A stretch of 64,000 nt of DNA from Bacillus sp. AFS088145 (GTDB taxonomy: Bacteria > Bacillota > Bacilli > Bacillales > Bacillaceae_G), in NCBI RefSeq assembly GCF_002564465.1, contig NZ_NUUX01000021.1, positions 283,703-347,702 of the forward strand. Direction: 5' to 3'. Below, piece after piece: positions 34,570-43,380 of this stretch; position 1 is the stretch's first letter; each line of letters begins with the position of its first letter. The translations under genes and the position numbers were made by a program. Under the pieces are notes generated by a model. The model saw only the letters and a list, made by a program, of their open reading frames with translations, was not told where the DNA came from and made no database searches.

Positions 34570-34739
34570 TTACGTGTATAATTAATGTAATAAAGCTTAA
34601 CTTATTTACATAAAACATAATTTAAAGGGACATTTTCATTTAGGGAAAAAAAGGAAACAACTAAGGGGAAATCGAATATACTATATACAAAAGATTTTTA
34701 GTCAAAAGTTTTTGAGTCCTATACATTAGGTGATGCCCA

Positions 34740-35096
34740 GTGAATATTGAAGATCAAAGAAAAGTTATCATTGTCGAAGGTACTACTGATAAGAGAAAAA
34801 TACAGACGATTATAAAGGAGCCTGTAGATATTATCTGTACGAATGGTACAGTTGGTACTTCAAAGCTAGATGAGCTTGCTGAAATGTTAGATTTAAGAGA
34901 AATTTATGTGTTAGTAGATGCAGATGAGGCCGGTGAAAAGCTTAGAAGACTGTTAAAAAGAGAATTTCCACAAGCAGAGCATCTGTACATTGATAGAAGT
35001 TATCGAGAAGTGGCAACAGCTCCGAGTCAACATTTAGCTAGTGTATTATTAGGGGCCGATATTTTAGTATTTACAGATTATTTACGTACAAATTAA
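34740..35096 (+). CDS. yusF: Toprim domain protein YusF
   Basis: A 118-residue stand-alone Toprim domain: VIIVEGTTDK holds the catalytic-type Glu, and VLVDADEAGEKLRRLL supplies the DxD metal motif. Toprim domains occur in topoisomerases, primases and small nucleases; this subgroup (YusF, related to ribonuclease M5-like proteins) has no firm function. It starts with GTG at 34740 behind AGGTGATG. yusE follows 9 nt later, so the two are co-transcribed. Confidence 0.85.
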   Translation: MNIEDQRKVIIVEGTTDKRKIQTIIKEPVDIICTNGTVGTSKLDELAEMLDLREIYVLVDADEAGEKLRRLLKREFPQAEHLYIDRSYREVATAPSQHLASVLLGADILVFTDYLRTN

Positions 35097-35105
35097 AGAG
35101 GAATA

Positions 35106-35435
35106 ATGATCATGCAGCAATGGACAAAGAATGAAATAATGCAAAGAATTCAATCAAAAGAGACGACAGTTATTTATATCTATACCGCAATGTGTGGTAC
35201 ATGCCAAGTAGCATCTAAAATGCTAGAAGTAGTAAATGAGATTCTGCCAAATTTACCTATTAGTAAGGTAAATATTAATGAAATCGTGGAAGAAGCTCAA
35301 AACTGGAAGGTTGAAAGTGTACCTTGTTTACTTATTTTTGAGAATGGGGAAATGAAACAAAAAATTTACGCTTTTCAATCTGTACCTTATTTACATGAAT
35401 TGTTAAAAAAATATAATTTATATATTAAACGATGA
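35106..35435 (+). CDS. yusE: Thioredoxin-like protein YusE
   Basis: A 109-residue thioredoxin fold with redox motif CGTC in TAMCGTCQVA (about residues 30-33) and the cis-proline segment VESVPCLLIFENG. It may reduce or shuttle disulfides in the cytoplasm; partner unknown. It follows yusF closely with AAAGAGGA as binding site, an order conserved in Bacillus. An alternative ATG lies 3 nt downstream (start Met-Ile-Met). Confidence 0.85.
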   Translation: MIMQQWTKNEIMQRIQSKETTVIYIYTAMCGTCQVASKMLEVVNEILPNLPISKVNINEIVEEAQNWKVESVPCLLIFENGEMKQKIYAFQSVPYLHELLKKYNLYIKR

Positions 35436-35637
35436 GTGCATACTGTTTGTTGCACTCTTTTTATATGCCTAAAAATAGTTCCTGATTTTAGACATATTTC
35501 TCGGGAAATGAGTTGAATGCTGTAGAAATAAAATTAAAATATAGATTTTTATCAAGGTAAATGTCGAGCGAAATATAAAGAATACACCTCTTATCTATGA
35601 GAAAATAAGATTAAAGAATTCGGGAGAGGTGTTTATT

Positions 35638-36000
35638 ATGGAAATCAAGGAGTGGATTGGACAGGCAAGAAACTTATTTATAAAAAAGGAATATTTACAA
35701 ATCATTTTGCCGATTGAAGAAAGAATTGTAGAATTTAACTGTCTAAATGAAAAAGTTTATATAAAGTTAAGTAAAAAGGCTCCTTTTATCGAGGTAATTG
35801 ATCGTTCGATTCCACAACTTAGAGTTAATTTTTCAAAAGATGGATGGGAATATCTAAATTCAGGTTCGCAAAGGTTAGGGCTTTTATTAAAACTGAATGA
35901 TGCTTCTTTTGAAGGGAACTATCGGTTATTACTACTAATGGAAACGATTTTTCAATATACAAGTGTTGAAAACGACAAAAAACTTTTAGAAAATTGTTGA
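35638..36000 (+). CDS. yusD: YusD-like protein
   Basis: A 120-residue protein corresponding to B. subtilis YusD by position (between yusE and metN) and size. No catalytic motif is recognised; the fold may be SCP2-like. GGGAGAGGTG lies 6 nt before the ATG at 35638. That binding site can pair with ACACCTCT (35584-35591) upstream, which could limit translation. Its last codons contain the -35 box of the met promoter. Confidence 0.65.
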   Translation: MEIKEWIGQARNLFIKKEYLQIILPIEERIVEFNCLNEKVYIKLSKKAPFIEVIDRSIPQLRVNFSKDGWEYLNSGSQRLGLLLKLNDASFEGNYRLLLLMETIFQYTSVENDKKLLENC

Positions 36001-36025
36001 CAACTAGTGTCTAACTTTGTAGAAT
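35997..36025 (+). promoter_or_regulatory. Promoter of the metNPQ operon
   Basis: Perfect TTGACA (35997-36002), 17-nt spacer, TAGAAT (36020-36025). The -35 box overlaps the yusD stop codon. Transcription would start near 36032, before the riboswitch. Confidence 0.75.
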
Positions 36026-36078
36026 TGGACTTACGTTAAAGAAATTACGTGAAACAACTTAATAGATCGTAAGATTAA

Positions 36079-36189
36079 CTCTTATCCAGAGAGGTGGAGG
36101 GACCGTGCCCTGTGAAACCCAGCAACCGTCAATGTTCGTCATTGAAATGGTGCTAATTCCTGCAAAGCATATGCTTTGAGAGATGAGAG
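36079..36189 (+). ncRNA. SAM-I riboswitch (S-box) aptamer
   Basis: The S-box core is unmistakable: P1 arms CTCTTATC (36079-36086) and GATGAGAG (36182-36189), then AGAGGTGGAGGGA, CCTGTGAAACCCAGCAACC and GGTGCTAATTCCTGC. S-adenosylmethionine binding stabilises P1 and lets the downstream terminator form, so the importer is made only when SAM is low. Confidence 0.97.
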
Positions 36190-36212
36190 AAAGGAATACT
36201 TTTTGTATATTA

Positions 36213-36247
36213 AACCTTTCTGCTCATGTGAGTTGAAAGGTTTTTTT
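36213..36247 (+). terminator. Regulatory terminator of the SAM riboswitch
   Basis: AACCTTTC and GAAAGGTT form the stem with an inner CTCA/TGAG pair, followed by T7. It is the expression platform of the S-box. Confidence 0.93.
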
Positions 36248-36328
36248 GTTTTATGCGACTAAAAAGATACCTACTTACAAAAAATTGAAAGATAAGTTGT
36301 TAGAATGTTTCGAAAGGAGATCAAGTGT

Positions 36329-37333
36329 ATGATTCAAATAAATAATGTAAGTAAAACATACAAAGGTAAAAAGGGCACAGTTACCGCAGTACAAAATGTT
36401 TCGTTAACTATTGAAGTAGGTGAAATTTTTGGCATGATCGGATATAGCGGCGCAGGGAAAAGTACGTTATTACGTATGCTAAATGGACTTGAGTCCCCTA
36501 CATCAGGTGAAGTGATTATTAATGGTCAATCGATCTCTAAATGCTCATCCAGTCAGTTAAGAAAAGCAAGACAAAAAATAGGAATGATTTTTCAGCATTT
36601 TAATTTATTGTGGTCGAGAACTGTATTAGAAAATATACTTTTCCCACTTGAAATTGCTAAAGTTCCAAAAAAGGAAAGCATTGATCGTGCGAAAGAATTA
36701 ATTAAACTTGTAGGACTTGAAGGTAGAGAAAATGCTTATCCTTCTGAACTTAGTGGAGGTCAAAAGCAACGTGTCGGAATTGCAAGAGCACTTGCTAATA
36801 ACCCAGATGTACTTTTATGTGATGAAGCGACCTCGGCATTAGATCCAGAAACAACAGATTCGATATTAGCTTTACTGACTAATATTAATAAACAGCTTGG
36901 TATTACCATCATCCTGATTACTCATGAAATGCATGTTATTCAAAAGATATGCCAACGAGTAGCTGTAATGGAAAATGGAAATGTAGTAGAAGAAGGCCAT
37001 GTTGTTGATGTATTTACTCGTCCTAAACAAGCAATTACAAAGAAATTTGTGACGCAAATCAAAGGCAATGATGAAGGTGAAGTAATATCTCAAGGTGATG
37101 GGAAGGATAATACTTATAAGCTAACCTTTAAGAATGGTCAAGCAGATCAGCCGCATATTTCGGAAGTAGTTAAGCACTTTGATATTGAGATTAACATTTT
37201 GCAAGGAAAAATTGTTCAAACTGCTGAAGGCTCTTATGGGACCATGAAGATTCAACTTGTTGGAGACATAAATAACATCAAAGAGGCGATTGCTTACTTA
37301 GAATCAAAACAAGTTGAAGTGGAGGTAGCATAA
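36329..37333 (+). CDS. metN: Methionine ABC transporter ATP-binding protein MetN
   Basis: ATPase of the MetNPQ importer for methionine and its sulfoxide. The 334-residue protein has Walker A GYSGAGKST, signature LSGGQKQRVGIAR, Walker B LLCDEATSALDP, and a C-terminal NIL/C2 domain (about residues 260-334) that binds methionine and inhibits transport. AAAGGAGA lies 9 nt before the ATG at 36329. It is the first gene after the SAM riboswitch. Confidence 0.96.
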   Translation: MIQINNVSKTYKGKKGTVTAVQNVSLTIEVGEIFGMIGYSGAGKSTLLRMLNGLESPTSGEVIINGQSISKCSSSQLRKARQKIGMIFQHFNLLWSRTVLENILFPLEIAKVPKKESIDRAKELIKLVGLEGRENAYPSELSGGQKQRVGIARALANNPDVLLCDEATSALDPETTDSILALLTNINKQLGITIILITHEMHVIQKICQRVAVMENGNVVEEGHVVDVFTRPKQAITKKFVTQIKGNDEGEVISQGDGKDNTYKLTFKNGQADQPHISEVVKHFDIEINILQGKIVQTAEGSYGTMKIQLVGDINNIKEAIAYLESKQVEVEVA

Positions 37334-37334
37334 G

Positions 37335-38003
37335 ATGACACAACTTTTTCCAAATGTTGATTGGGATGCAATGCTTTTAGCTTCTCAAGAAACATTATTC
37401 ATGACAGTAATAGCTGCGCTTGCAACGTTCATTTTTGGACTAATAATAGGTTTATTCTTATTTTTAACTAGTAAAGATCAACTTCTTGAAAATAAATTTT
37501 TTAATACAATCCTAGCAGCGTTTGTAAATATTTTTCGTTCAATACCGTTTATCATTTTAATTATTTTATTAATTCCATTTACGATTTTTATACTTGGCTC
37601 TATGCTTGGAGCAAAAGCAGCATTACCTGCATTAATTATCGGTGCTGCACCATTCTATGCAAGGATGGTCGAAATCGGATTACGTGAAATTGATAAAGGT
37701 GTAATCGAAGCTGCAAGATCAATGGGAGCTAGTACTTTTACAATCATTCTAAAAGTATTGATTCCAGAAGCATTACCAGCAATTATTTCAGGTTTAACAG
37801 TTACGACAATCGCAATTGTTGGTTATACAGCAATGGCTGGTGTAGTAGGTGGTGGTGGACTTGGTAACTTAGCATTTATGGAAGGATACCAACGCTCTAA
37901 TAACCAAGTAACTCTTGTTGCGACAGTCATTATTTTATTAATCGTTTTCATTCTTCAATTTATTGGTGATTTAATTACAACAAAAATAGATAAAAGAGCT
38001 TAA
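37335..38003 (+). CDS. metP: Methionine ABC transporter permease MetP
   Basis: A 222-residue permease with five to six membrane helices and the EAA-type coupling loop (GVIEAARSMGASTFTIILKVLIPEALP, about residues 125-151, read as a single conserved block). It pairs with MetN in the membrane. The ATG at 37335 lies 1 nt after the metN stop, with GTGGAGG inside the metN end, so translation is coupled. Confidence 0.94.
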   Translation: MTQLFPNVDWDAMLLASQETLFMTVIAALATFIFGLIIGLFLFLTSKDQLLENKFFNTILAAFVNIFRSIPFIILIILLIPFTIFILGSMLGAKAALPALIIGAAPFYARMVEIGLREIDKGVIEAARSMGASTFTIILKVLIPEALPAIISGLTVTTIAIVGYTAMAGVVGGGGLGNLAFMEGYQRSNNQVTLVATVIILLIVFILQFIGDLITTKIDKRA

Positions 38004-38025
38004 TCATATAAGGGAGGAAATGACA

Positions 38026-38847
38026 GTGAAATTCAAAAAAATCGTAGGATTATTAGGAGCAGGTGTATTAGCATTATCTTTAGCAGCATGTAATAAAGGT
38101 GGAGAAGATAAAAATAAAGAATTAGTGGTTGGTGCATCAAATGTACCTCACGCAGTTATTTTAGAACAAGCTAAACCAATCCTTAAAAAAGAAGGAATTA
38201 ACTTAAAAATTGTTAAATTCCAAGATTATGTATTACCAAATAAAGCACTAGCTTCAAAAGAATTAGATGCAAACTATTTCCAACACATTCCATACTTAGA
38301 ATCTCAAATGAAAGAAAATGGTTATAAATTTGAAAACGCTGGCGGGATCCACATCGAGCCTATCGGAGTTTACTCTAAAAAATATAAGAGCTTAGATGAT
38401 CTTCCAGATGGAGCTAAAATTATCATGAGTAGCTCAGTAGCTGACCATGGTCGTATGTTAAGCTTATTACAACATGAAGGTTTGATTAAACTTAAAGCTG
38501 GAGTAGATCCAACTACAGCTCAAATTAAAGACATTGCTGAGAATCCTAAACACTTAAAATTCCAAGCTGATGTAGACGCTGGGATGCTTCCAAAAGTGTA
38601 TCAAAACAATGAAGGCGATGCAGTGTTAATTAACACAAACTACGCGATTGATGCTGGATTAAACCCAATGAAGGATGCTATTGCTTTAGAAGGTAAAGAA
38701 TCTCCTTATGTAAACATTATCGCTGTTCGTAAAGGTGATAAAGATAAAAAAGAAATCAAAGAGCTTGTAAAAGTATTACACTCTAAAGAAATTCAAGATT
38801 TCATCATTAAAAAATATAAAGGTGCTGTAGTACCTGTAAGTCAATAA
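38026..38847 (+). CDS. metQ: Methionine-binding lipoprotein MetQ
   Basis: Solute-binding lipoprotein of MetNPQ. The 273-residue precursor has a lipoprotein signal peptide ending in the lipobox LAAC (about residues 17-20), then the NlpA/MetQ domain with VGASNVPHAVIL and KELDANYFQHIPYLE. The GTG at 38026 has ideal spacing (8 nt) from GGAGG; an ATG 6 nt earlier is too close. It is the last gene of the operon, followed by a terminator. Confidence 0.95.
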   Translation: MKFKKIVGLLGAGVLALSLAACNKGGEDKNKELVVGASNVPHAVILEQAKPILKKEGINLKIVKFQDYVLPNKALASKELDANYFQHIPYLESQMKENGYKFENAGGIHIEPIGVYSKKYKSLDDLPDGAKIIMSSSVADHGRMLSLLQHEGLIKLKAGVDPTTAQIKDIAENPKHLKFQADVDAGMLPKVYQNNEGDAVLINTNYAIDAGLNPMKDAIALEGKESPYVNIIAVRKGDKDKKEIKELVKVLHSKEIQDFIIKKYKGAVVPVSQ

Positions 38848-38857
38848 TAAGAAAAGA

Positions 38858-38898
38858 GAGGGTATCCCAAGTGCTTTTATGGGAACCCTCTTTTTTTA
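38858..38898 (+). terminator. Terminator of metNPQ
   Basis: GAGGGTATCCCA pairs with TGGGAACCCTC, followed by a T7 tract. Confidence 0.85.
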
Positions 38899-38914
38899 TT
38901 GAAAATCTATACAC

Positions 38915-39038
38915 TGCAGAAGAATTTTAAAAATCGCAAATAAAATTGGCAAAACTGCAATTAAATTTGGATAATCGCAAATAAAGTTAGCGAATTTGCA
39001 ATTAAATCCCAAGGAATCGCAAATAAAATAGAAAATTA
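38915..39038. repeat. Array of six 20-21-bp degenerate repeats
   Basis: Six consecutive units begin TGCAG, CGCAAATAAA, TGCAATTAAA, CGCAAATAAA, TGCAATTAAA and CGCAAATAAA at 38915, 38935, 38956, 38976, 38997 and 39018. T- and C-starting units alternate. They occupy a 446-bp gene-free interval between metQ and the dehydrogenase gene. No coding frame or RNA family was recognised. The remaining 200 bp show nothing else until the terminator. Confidence 0.7.
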
Positions 39039-39234
39039 CCTATGACAGTAAAGGTATTGCGACCCTAAAAATTGTACAATTATATAGTCTTGTATGTGGA
39101 AGTTTAGCAAAGACGACCAGTCCTTTCTAAATCGAATAAAAATATGCTAATTATTTATAAAAAGATCGATTATAAACAACAAATGAACGAAAATACTTCC
39201 CACACCAAAGTACTCGTAAATGAATTTTAATAAT

Positions 39235-39287
39235 AAAAAAAGGGTTGTTCATAAGATAGTGAATCTAACTTATGAAACAGCCCCTTT
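39235..39287 (-). terminator. Terminator of the 2-hydroxyacid dehydrogenase gene
   Basis: On the minus strand AGGGGCTGTTTCATAAG pairs with CTTATGAACAACCCT and ends in a T-run. Confidence 0.8.
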
Positions 39288-39293
39288 TTATTT

Positions 39294-40265
39294 TTAATTC
39301 TTCACAAGGATTTGATTTACAGGTGAGATTGGTGGTCGTTCAGTCATAACCTCAATAATATTTTCAGCTGCTATTTCAGACATAGCATCACGAGTTTCAA
39401 ATGTTGCATTACCAATATGAGGTGTTAATACAACATTTGTAAGTGATTTTAGTTCTTCTGTTATTTTTGGTTCGAATTCAAATACATCTAGAGCCGCACC
39501 CGCAATAACACCATCTTTTAATGCGTCTACTAATTCCTTTTCGTTCGCTAAAGGGCCTCTAGCTGCATTGATAAAAAACGCAGTATCTTTCATCTTGTAA
39601 AACTCTTCTTTTCCAAATAAATGGTGTAGCTCAGGTTTGTAAGGGCAATGAAGGGTAATATAGTCAGAAGTCTGTAATAATTCATCCATTGATACGTATG
39701 TGGCATTTAATTCTTGTTCAAGTTCATTACTTAATCTTCTTGGTTGATGATAAATAATATTCATATTAAACGCCCTAGCTCGTTTAGCTACTGCTTGTCC
39801 GATATTTCCAAAACCAAAAATACCTAAAGTTTTTCCTGATACTTCTGTTCCTCTAAAGAATAATGGAGCCCATCCTTCAAAACCTTTTGTACGGCAAAGT
39901 TCGTCTCCTTCGACTATTCTTCTGGAAACAGCTAAGAGAATTCCTAAAGTTAACTCAGCAGTTGCGTCTGTAGAAACAAGTGGAGTGTTTGTAACATGAA
40001 TCCCCTTACTAGTTGCATAATCTACATCGATATTATTAAATCCTGCTCCGTAATTAGCAATAATTTTTACATTTTTAGCAGCATCAATTACTCTTTTTGT
40101 GATCGGAGTGGATAGTAAACTTAAAATTGCATCTACTCCACCAACAAGTTCACACAATTCATCTTCTGTAACTAATTGCTCATTTTCATAAACAATGACA
40201 TGATGATCTTTTAATAATTGCTCAGCTTTTTCTGGGATTTTACCCGCTACCAAGATATGTGCCAA
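39294..40265 (-). CDS. D-isomer-specific 2-hydroxyacid dehydrogenase
   Basis: A 323-residue NAD-dependent dehydrogenase that interconverts 2-oxo acids and D-2-hydroxy acids. The NAD-binding motif is GKTLGIFGFGNIGQAVA (about residues 143-159). Catalytic residues are the Arg in INAARGPLAN, the Glu in FEFEPKI and the His in LTPHIGNAT. Substrate (glyoxylate, hydroxypyruvate, other) is not predictable. The start appears to be TTG at 40265 with GAAGG upstream, so it may be weakly translated. It is a single gene. Confidence 0.9.
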   Translation of the reverse strand: MAHILVAGKIPEKAEQLLKDHHVIVYENEQLVTEDELCELVGGVDAILSLLSTPITKRVIDAAKNVKIIANYGAGFNNIDVDYATSKGIHVTNTPLVSTDATAELTLGILLAVSRRIVEGDELCRTKGFEGWAPLFFRGTEVSGKTLGIFGFGNIGQAVAKRARAFNMNIIYHQPRRLSNELEQELNATYVSMDELLQTSDYITLHCPYKPELHHLFGKEEFYKMKDTAFFINAARGPLANEKELVDALKDGVIAGAALDVFEFEPKITEELKSLTNVVLTPHIGNATFETRDAMSEIAAENIIEVMTERPPISPVNQILVKN

Positions 40266-40556
40266 ATTAGAAACCTTCTTTCAACAGTTTAATAATTGAA
40301 TGTTAATGTTTTTATTATAAATGAAGTTTCAAGTTTTTGTTTAATTTAGTATTTGGCAGTTTAAAGAATATATTTATTTTTAAGGTCTGTCAGCAACTTA
40401 AAAAAGACACTAGTCAGCTTTTTTCACAGAGTATTGAAATATAAAATGATCAATAGGGAAAACGTACACCGTACTTTGGTTGAAAAATATTACGAGTTAA
40501 TTTTTAGAAAAACAATTGCTATTTTTTTAGTTTTTAAATTAATGTTTGATATTAAT

Positions 40557-40730
40557 TGATCCACAAACTGATTAATATACAGCTGTTAGATTACGCTAAG
40601 TAAAGGATATTTGAATAGTTTTTTATTACAGACTTTTTTTGATGAATTAGTTGATTGGAACGAAAGGGGTGCTCGACTCCTTTTACGAAAATTTGATAAT
40701 TTATTGACATGGTTGTTTTTCAACAGCTAG
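40557..40730. repeat. Internally deleted copy of a structured intergenic repeat
   Basis: Shares its outer parts with 47514-47788: ACAAACTGA, CTAAGTAAAGG, TTTTTATT.CAGACTTT, GTTGATT.GAACG, TGCTCGACTCC, then TTTTAC, AAATTTG, ATTGACA and GTTGTTTTT. The central palindromic part of the full copy (about 109 bp) is missing. It lies in the 494-bp gene-free interval before dltD; the rest of that interval shows no gene. Confidence 0.75.
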
Positions 40731-40758
40731 AAAAAAAAGCAGACAACAGTCTGCTTTT
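40731..40758 (-). terminator. Terminator of the dlt operon
   Basis: GCAGAC and GTCTGC pair around AACA; the minus strand runs into a T8 tract. Confidence 0.8.
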
Positions 40759-40759
40759 T

Positions 40760-41977
40760 TCATTGATATCTATGATTTAAACTTGCGGTAGGGGGAGTAC
40801 GTTTTACTGAATAAAACTTATTTAAAGATTGATCTACATATACCCAGCCCTTCCAGCCTAAGTGAATTGTATCTTTTAGGAAAAACTCATCGTATTCATG
40901 TGAAGAAAAATCAGCTACTTGGAATCCAGCATCTTCAATTTGTTTTTTTACTTTTTTGTAATAAACGTCTCTACCTTCTTTAGGGAATCCAGCGTAATCA
41001 TACCATGGTCCATTTACTGGAACAGAAATAAACAACGCTTTTGTGTGCTCTTTTTTTAATAATGCTAATACCATTTGAAGGTCATCATATTCTGGTGATA
41101 CACCATAGTTACTATTTCGTTTATAATTTTTTAAAGCTGGAAGACGATTTTGAATGTGCTTTATATAGTATTTATTAATTATACCGAAATGGTTAGAAGT
41201 TGACTCGCGTTTGCCAATTTTATCGGCAACTTGAGCTACCCGATCCCAGGATAAATCTTCATATTTTGATTTTTTTAATCGGAAGTTTTTATCTGGATCC
41301 ATTATAACGGTATCAAAAAGATCTTTCTTTTCAAGTATTTTTAAATATGTGTAAGCTAACGGTTTTTCAGCCATAGCCTTGAACTTAATTTTTTTGCTAT
41401 TTGAAATAAAAGCATTTAATTGGGTAACTAATAAAGAGTCTTTTTTTATAATTGATAGCGTTAAAAGTCTCTTTGCAATTTGTCTCTTTACTGAAATATC
41501 AATTGAATTATTAAAAACGAATGAATAAGTTTGAAGCGCAGAATAATTAGGTGAAAAATGAGTATCGTCAATGCCATGTGGAATAAACCACTGTGGAGAT
41601 AAAACAAACACAATTTTTCTATTTTTTATTCCATCACCTAAAGATGCTAAGTCAAGAAAATGAACGAGACTTTGTGACCCCCCTCGACCAATTAGATAGG
41701 GAGTAAATTCATTTTTTTCTCCCATAAAAAATCTAGAAGGATGGAAAGGGTCTCTTCTGGCAAGTTCTGAAGACCCAAAAATAGGTAGGAATTTTGGGTC
41801 TTTTAACATTTTATCTTGAAGCAGGGTCCCTTGAAATGTTTCAGGGTTTAAAGATGCTGCTGTATTATTTAATCGTTCTTTTGTAATAAATAGTTCGTAA
41901 AAAGAATTTGGAAGATACAAAGCTAGTAAAAAAATGAAAATAGCTGTTATCATCCCAAAAAATTGAACTTTTTTCAT
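40760..41977 (-). CDS. dltD: DltD, D-alanyl transfer protein for teichoic acids
   Basis: Membrane-anchored SGNH-like acyltransferase/esterase that completes transfer of D-Ala to lipoteichoic acid outside the cell. The 405-residue protein has an N-terminal membrane helix (about residues 7-25), the nucleophile block FGSSELARRDPFHPSRFF (Ser about residue 68) and the C-terminal DTIHLGWKGW with catalytic Asp and His. It overlaps dltC by 4 nt and is the last gene of dltXABCD. Confidence 0.93.
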   Translation of the reverse strand: MKKVQFFGMITAIFIFLLALYLPNSFYELFITKERLNNTAASLNPETFQGTLLQDKMLKDPKFLPIFGSSELARRDPFHPSRFFMGEKNEFTPYLIGRGGSQSLVHFLDLASLGDGIKNRKIVFVLSPQWFIPHGIDDTHFSPNYSALQTYSFVFNNSIDISVKRQIAKRLLTLSIIKKDSLLVTQLNAFISNSKKIKFKAMAEKPLAYTYLKILEKKDLFDTVIMDPDKNFRLKKSKYEDLSWDRVAQVADKIGKRESTSNHFGIINKYYIKHIQNRLPALKNYKRNSNYGVSPEYDDLQMVLALLKKEHTKALFISVPVNGPWYDYAGFPKEGRDVYYKKVKKQIEDAGFQVADFSSHEYDEFFLKDTIHLGWKGWVYVDQSLNKFYSVKRTPPTASLNHRYQ

Positions 41978-42213
41978 TTTCTAGCCTCTAAAATCGAAAT
42001 GATTTTATTTGGCGTTGCCCACTCCTCGCGATCGAAGTCAGAAATCGTCACGTTGATACCGATTTGTTCTTCGATTTCAACTAATAAGCTAACTGTTCCA
42101 AATGAATCTAATAATCCTTCTTCAAAAATCAAAATATCTGGGTTTTCAATCACTTCATCTGTATTACATAAATCTGCTAAAATTTTTAAAACTTCTGCTC
42201 TTAAATTTTCCAT
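41974..42213 (-). CDS. dltC: DltC, D-alanyl carrier protein
   Basis: A 79-residue acyl-carrier-type protein. The phosphopantetheine-binding serine is in LLDSFGTV (about residue 37). DltA loads it with D-Ala, and DltB passes the D-Ala across the membrane. AAAGGAGAA precedes the ATG, 15 nt after dltB. Length fits the family (about 78-80). Confidence 0.94.
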   Translation of the reverse strand: MENLRAEVLKILADLCNTDEVIENPDILIFEEGLLDSFGTVSLLVEIEEQIGINVTISDFDREEWATPNKIISILEARK

Positions 42214-42228
42214 TATACTAATTCTCCT

Positions 42229-43380
42229 TTAGTTAACTAGATGTCCTGAAAATATTAAAAATCCGAAACAAATAAAATGGAATGTAATAATAACCGCTAA
42301 TACATGTGTTAATTTATTATTTTTCCAAATCTTTTTTTTCTTATTGAATTGTTCAAACCAATCAAAACTACACATCAATATGGCTTGGTATAAACCATAA
42401 AGTAGGTAATTTATTTGGATCCCGTGCCATGCACCCATTAGTAAAAATAAGGTAGTGTAACTGATATAAGAAATATTTCTTCTATTTTTAATCATTTTTT
42501 TCTTAGTCAGTAAGAATACCATTCTCATATATACATAGTCACGAAACCAAAATGATAGGCTCATATGCCAGCGATTCCAAAAGTCTTTTATATTCCGACT
42601 AATGAATGGCATATTAAAGTTTTCGGGTGTTTTAATGCCTACTAAATAACTAACGCCAATTGCAAATGCACTATAACCAGCAAAATCAAAAAATAAGTAC
42701 AGACTATATGCATACATATACGTTAGATTTGAGACAAATGTATGCCCGAGTGTAAACTTTGTTTCAAGTATATGAACGTTAATTAAATAACCAATTATAT
42801 ATTTATAGAGAAAACCAATAAAAATTTTATGAACACCTATTTGAAAATACTCCTTGTATTCAATAGACGTCAGCTTTTTTTGACAATCCTGTTGAAATCT
42901 TCTAAAACGATCAATTGGTCCTGAAGAGATCGTTGGAAAAAATAATAAAAACTTCAAGAAATCAACAATCTTTATTTCCTTTATACTGTTGTCGCGAATT
43001 TCAATAATAACTTGTGTTGCTTTAAATGTTAAATAGGAAATTCCTAAAAAGCCTACAAGTGTAGTACTTTCAAAAATCGGTGAAACCTTTACAATCAATA
43101 AAGGTAAAATTGATAGCAAAACACATAAGTAATAAACAGTTGAATGGTTTGCATTCTTCCGATAAACACTATAACCTTTTATTAAAATAACTACCCAAAG
43201 TATATAAGCAACTAGATAAAAGGTTTGTATTTTAGAAGAGGAAAAGACTAATAATAAAAACACAAAAGAAAGAAATGTCGTGTAGTTAGTTGATCTTCTT
43301 CCTAAAAAACCTAATATGACTGCTGGGATTAGCAGAACAAATAAAACACCGAAAAAGGTAAAACTACTGTATGGAATCAT
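42229..43380 (-). CDS. dltB: DltB, MBOAT-family D-alanyl transferase
   Basis: A 383-residue polytopic membrane O-acyltransferase with about 10-12 helices. The MBOAT histidine is in LLMGAWHGIQINYLLYGLYQ (about residue 290). Conserved SSGPIDRFRRF and WNRWHMSLSFWFRDYVY are also present. It moves D-Ala from DltC to the outer side. It overlaps dltA by 4 nt. Confidence 0.94.
   Translation of the reverse strand: MIPYSSFTFFGVLFVLLIPAVILGFLGRRSTNYTTFLSFVFLLLVFSSSKIQTFYLVAYILWVVILIKGYSVYRKNANHSTVYYLCVLLSILPLLIVKVSPIFESTTLVGFLGISYLTFKATQVIIEIRDNSIKEIKIVDFLKFLLFFPTISSGPIDRFRRFQQDCQKKLTSIEYKEYFQIGVHKIFIGFLYKYIIGYLINVHILETKFTLGHTFVSNLTYMYAYSLYLFFDFAGYSAFAIGVSYLVGIKTPENFNMPFISRNIKDFWNRWHMSLSFWFRDYVYMRMVFLLTKKKMIKNRRNISYISYTTLFLLMGAWHGIQINYLLYGLYQAILMCSFDWFEQFNKKKKIWKNNKLTHVLAVIITFHFICFGFLIFSGHLVN

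Noticed and set aside
38915-39038. 21-bp array considered as CRISPR
   Set aside because: Units are degenerate and contiguous with no spacers of constant length.
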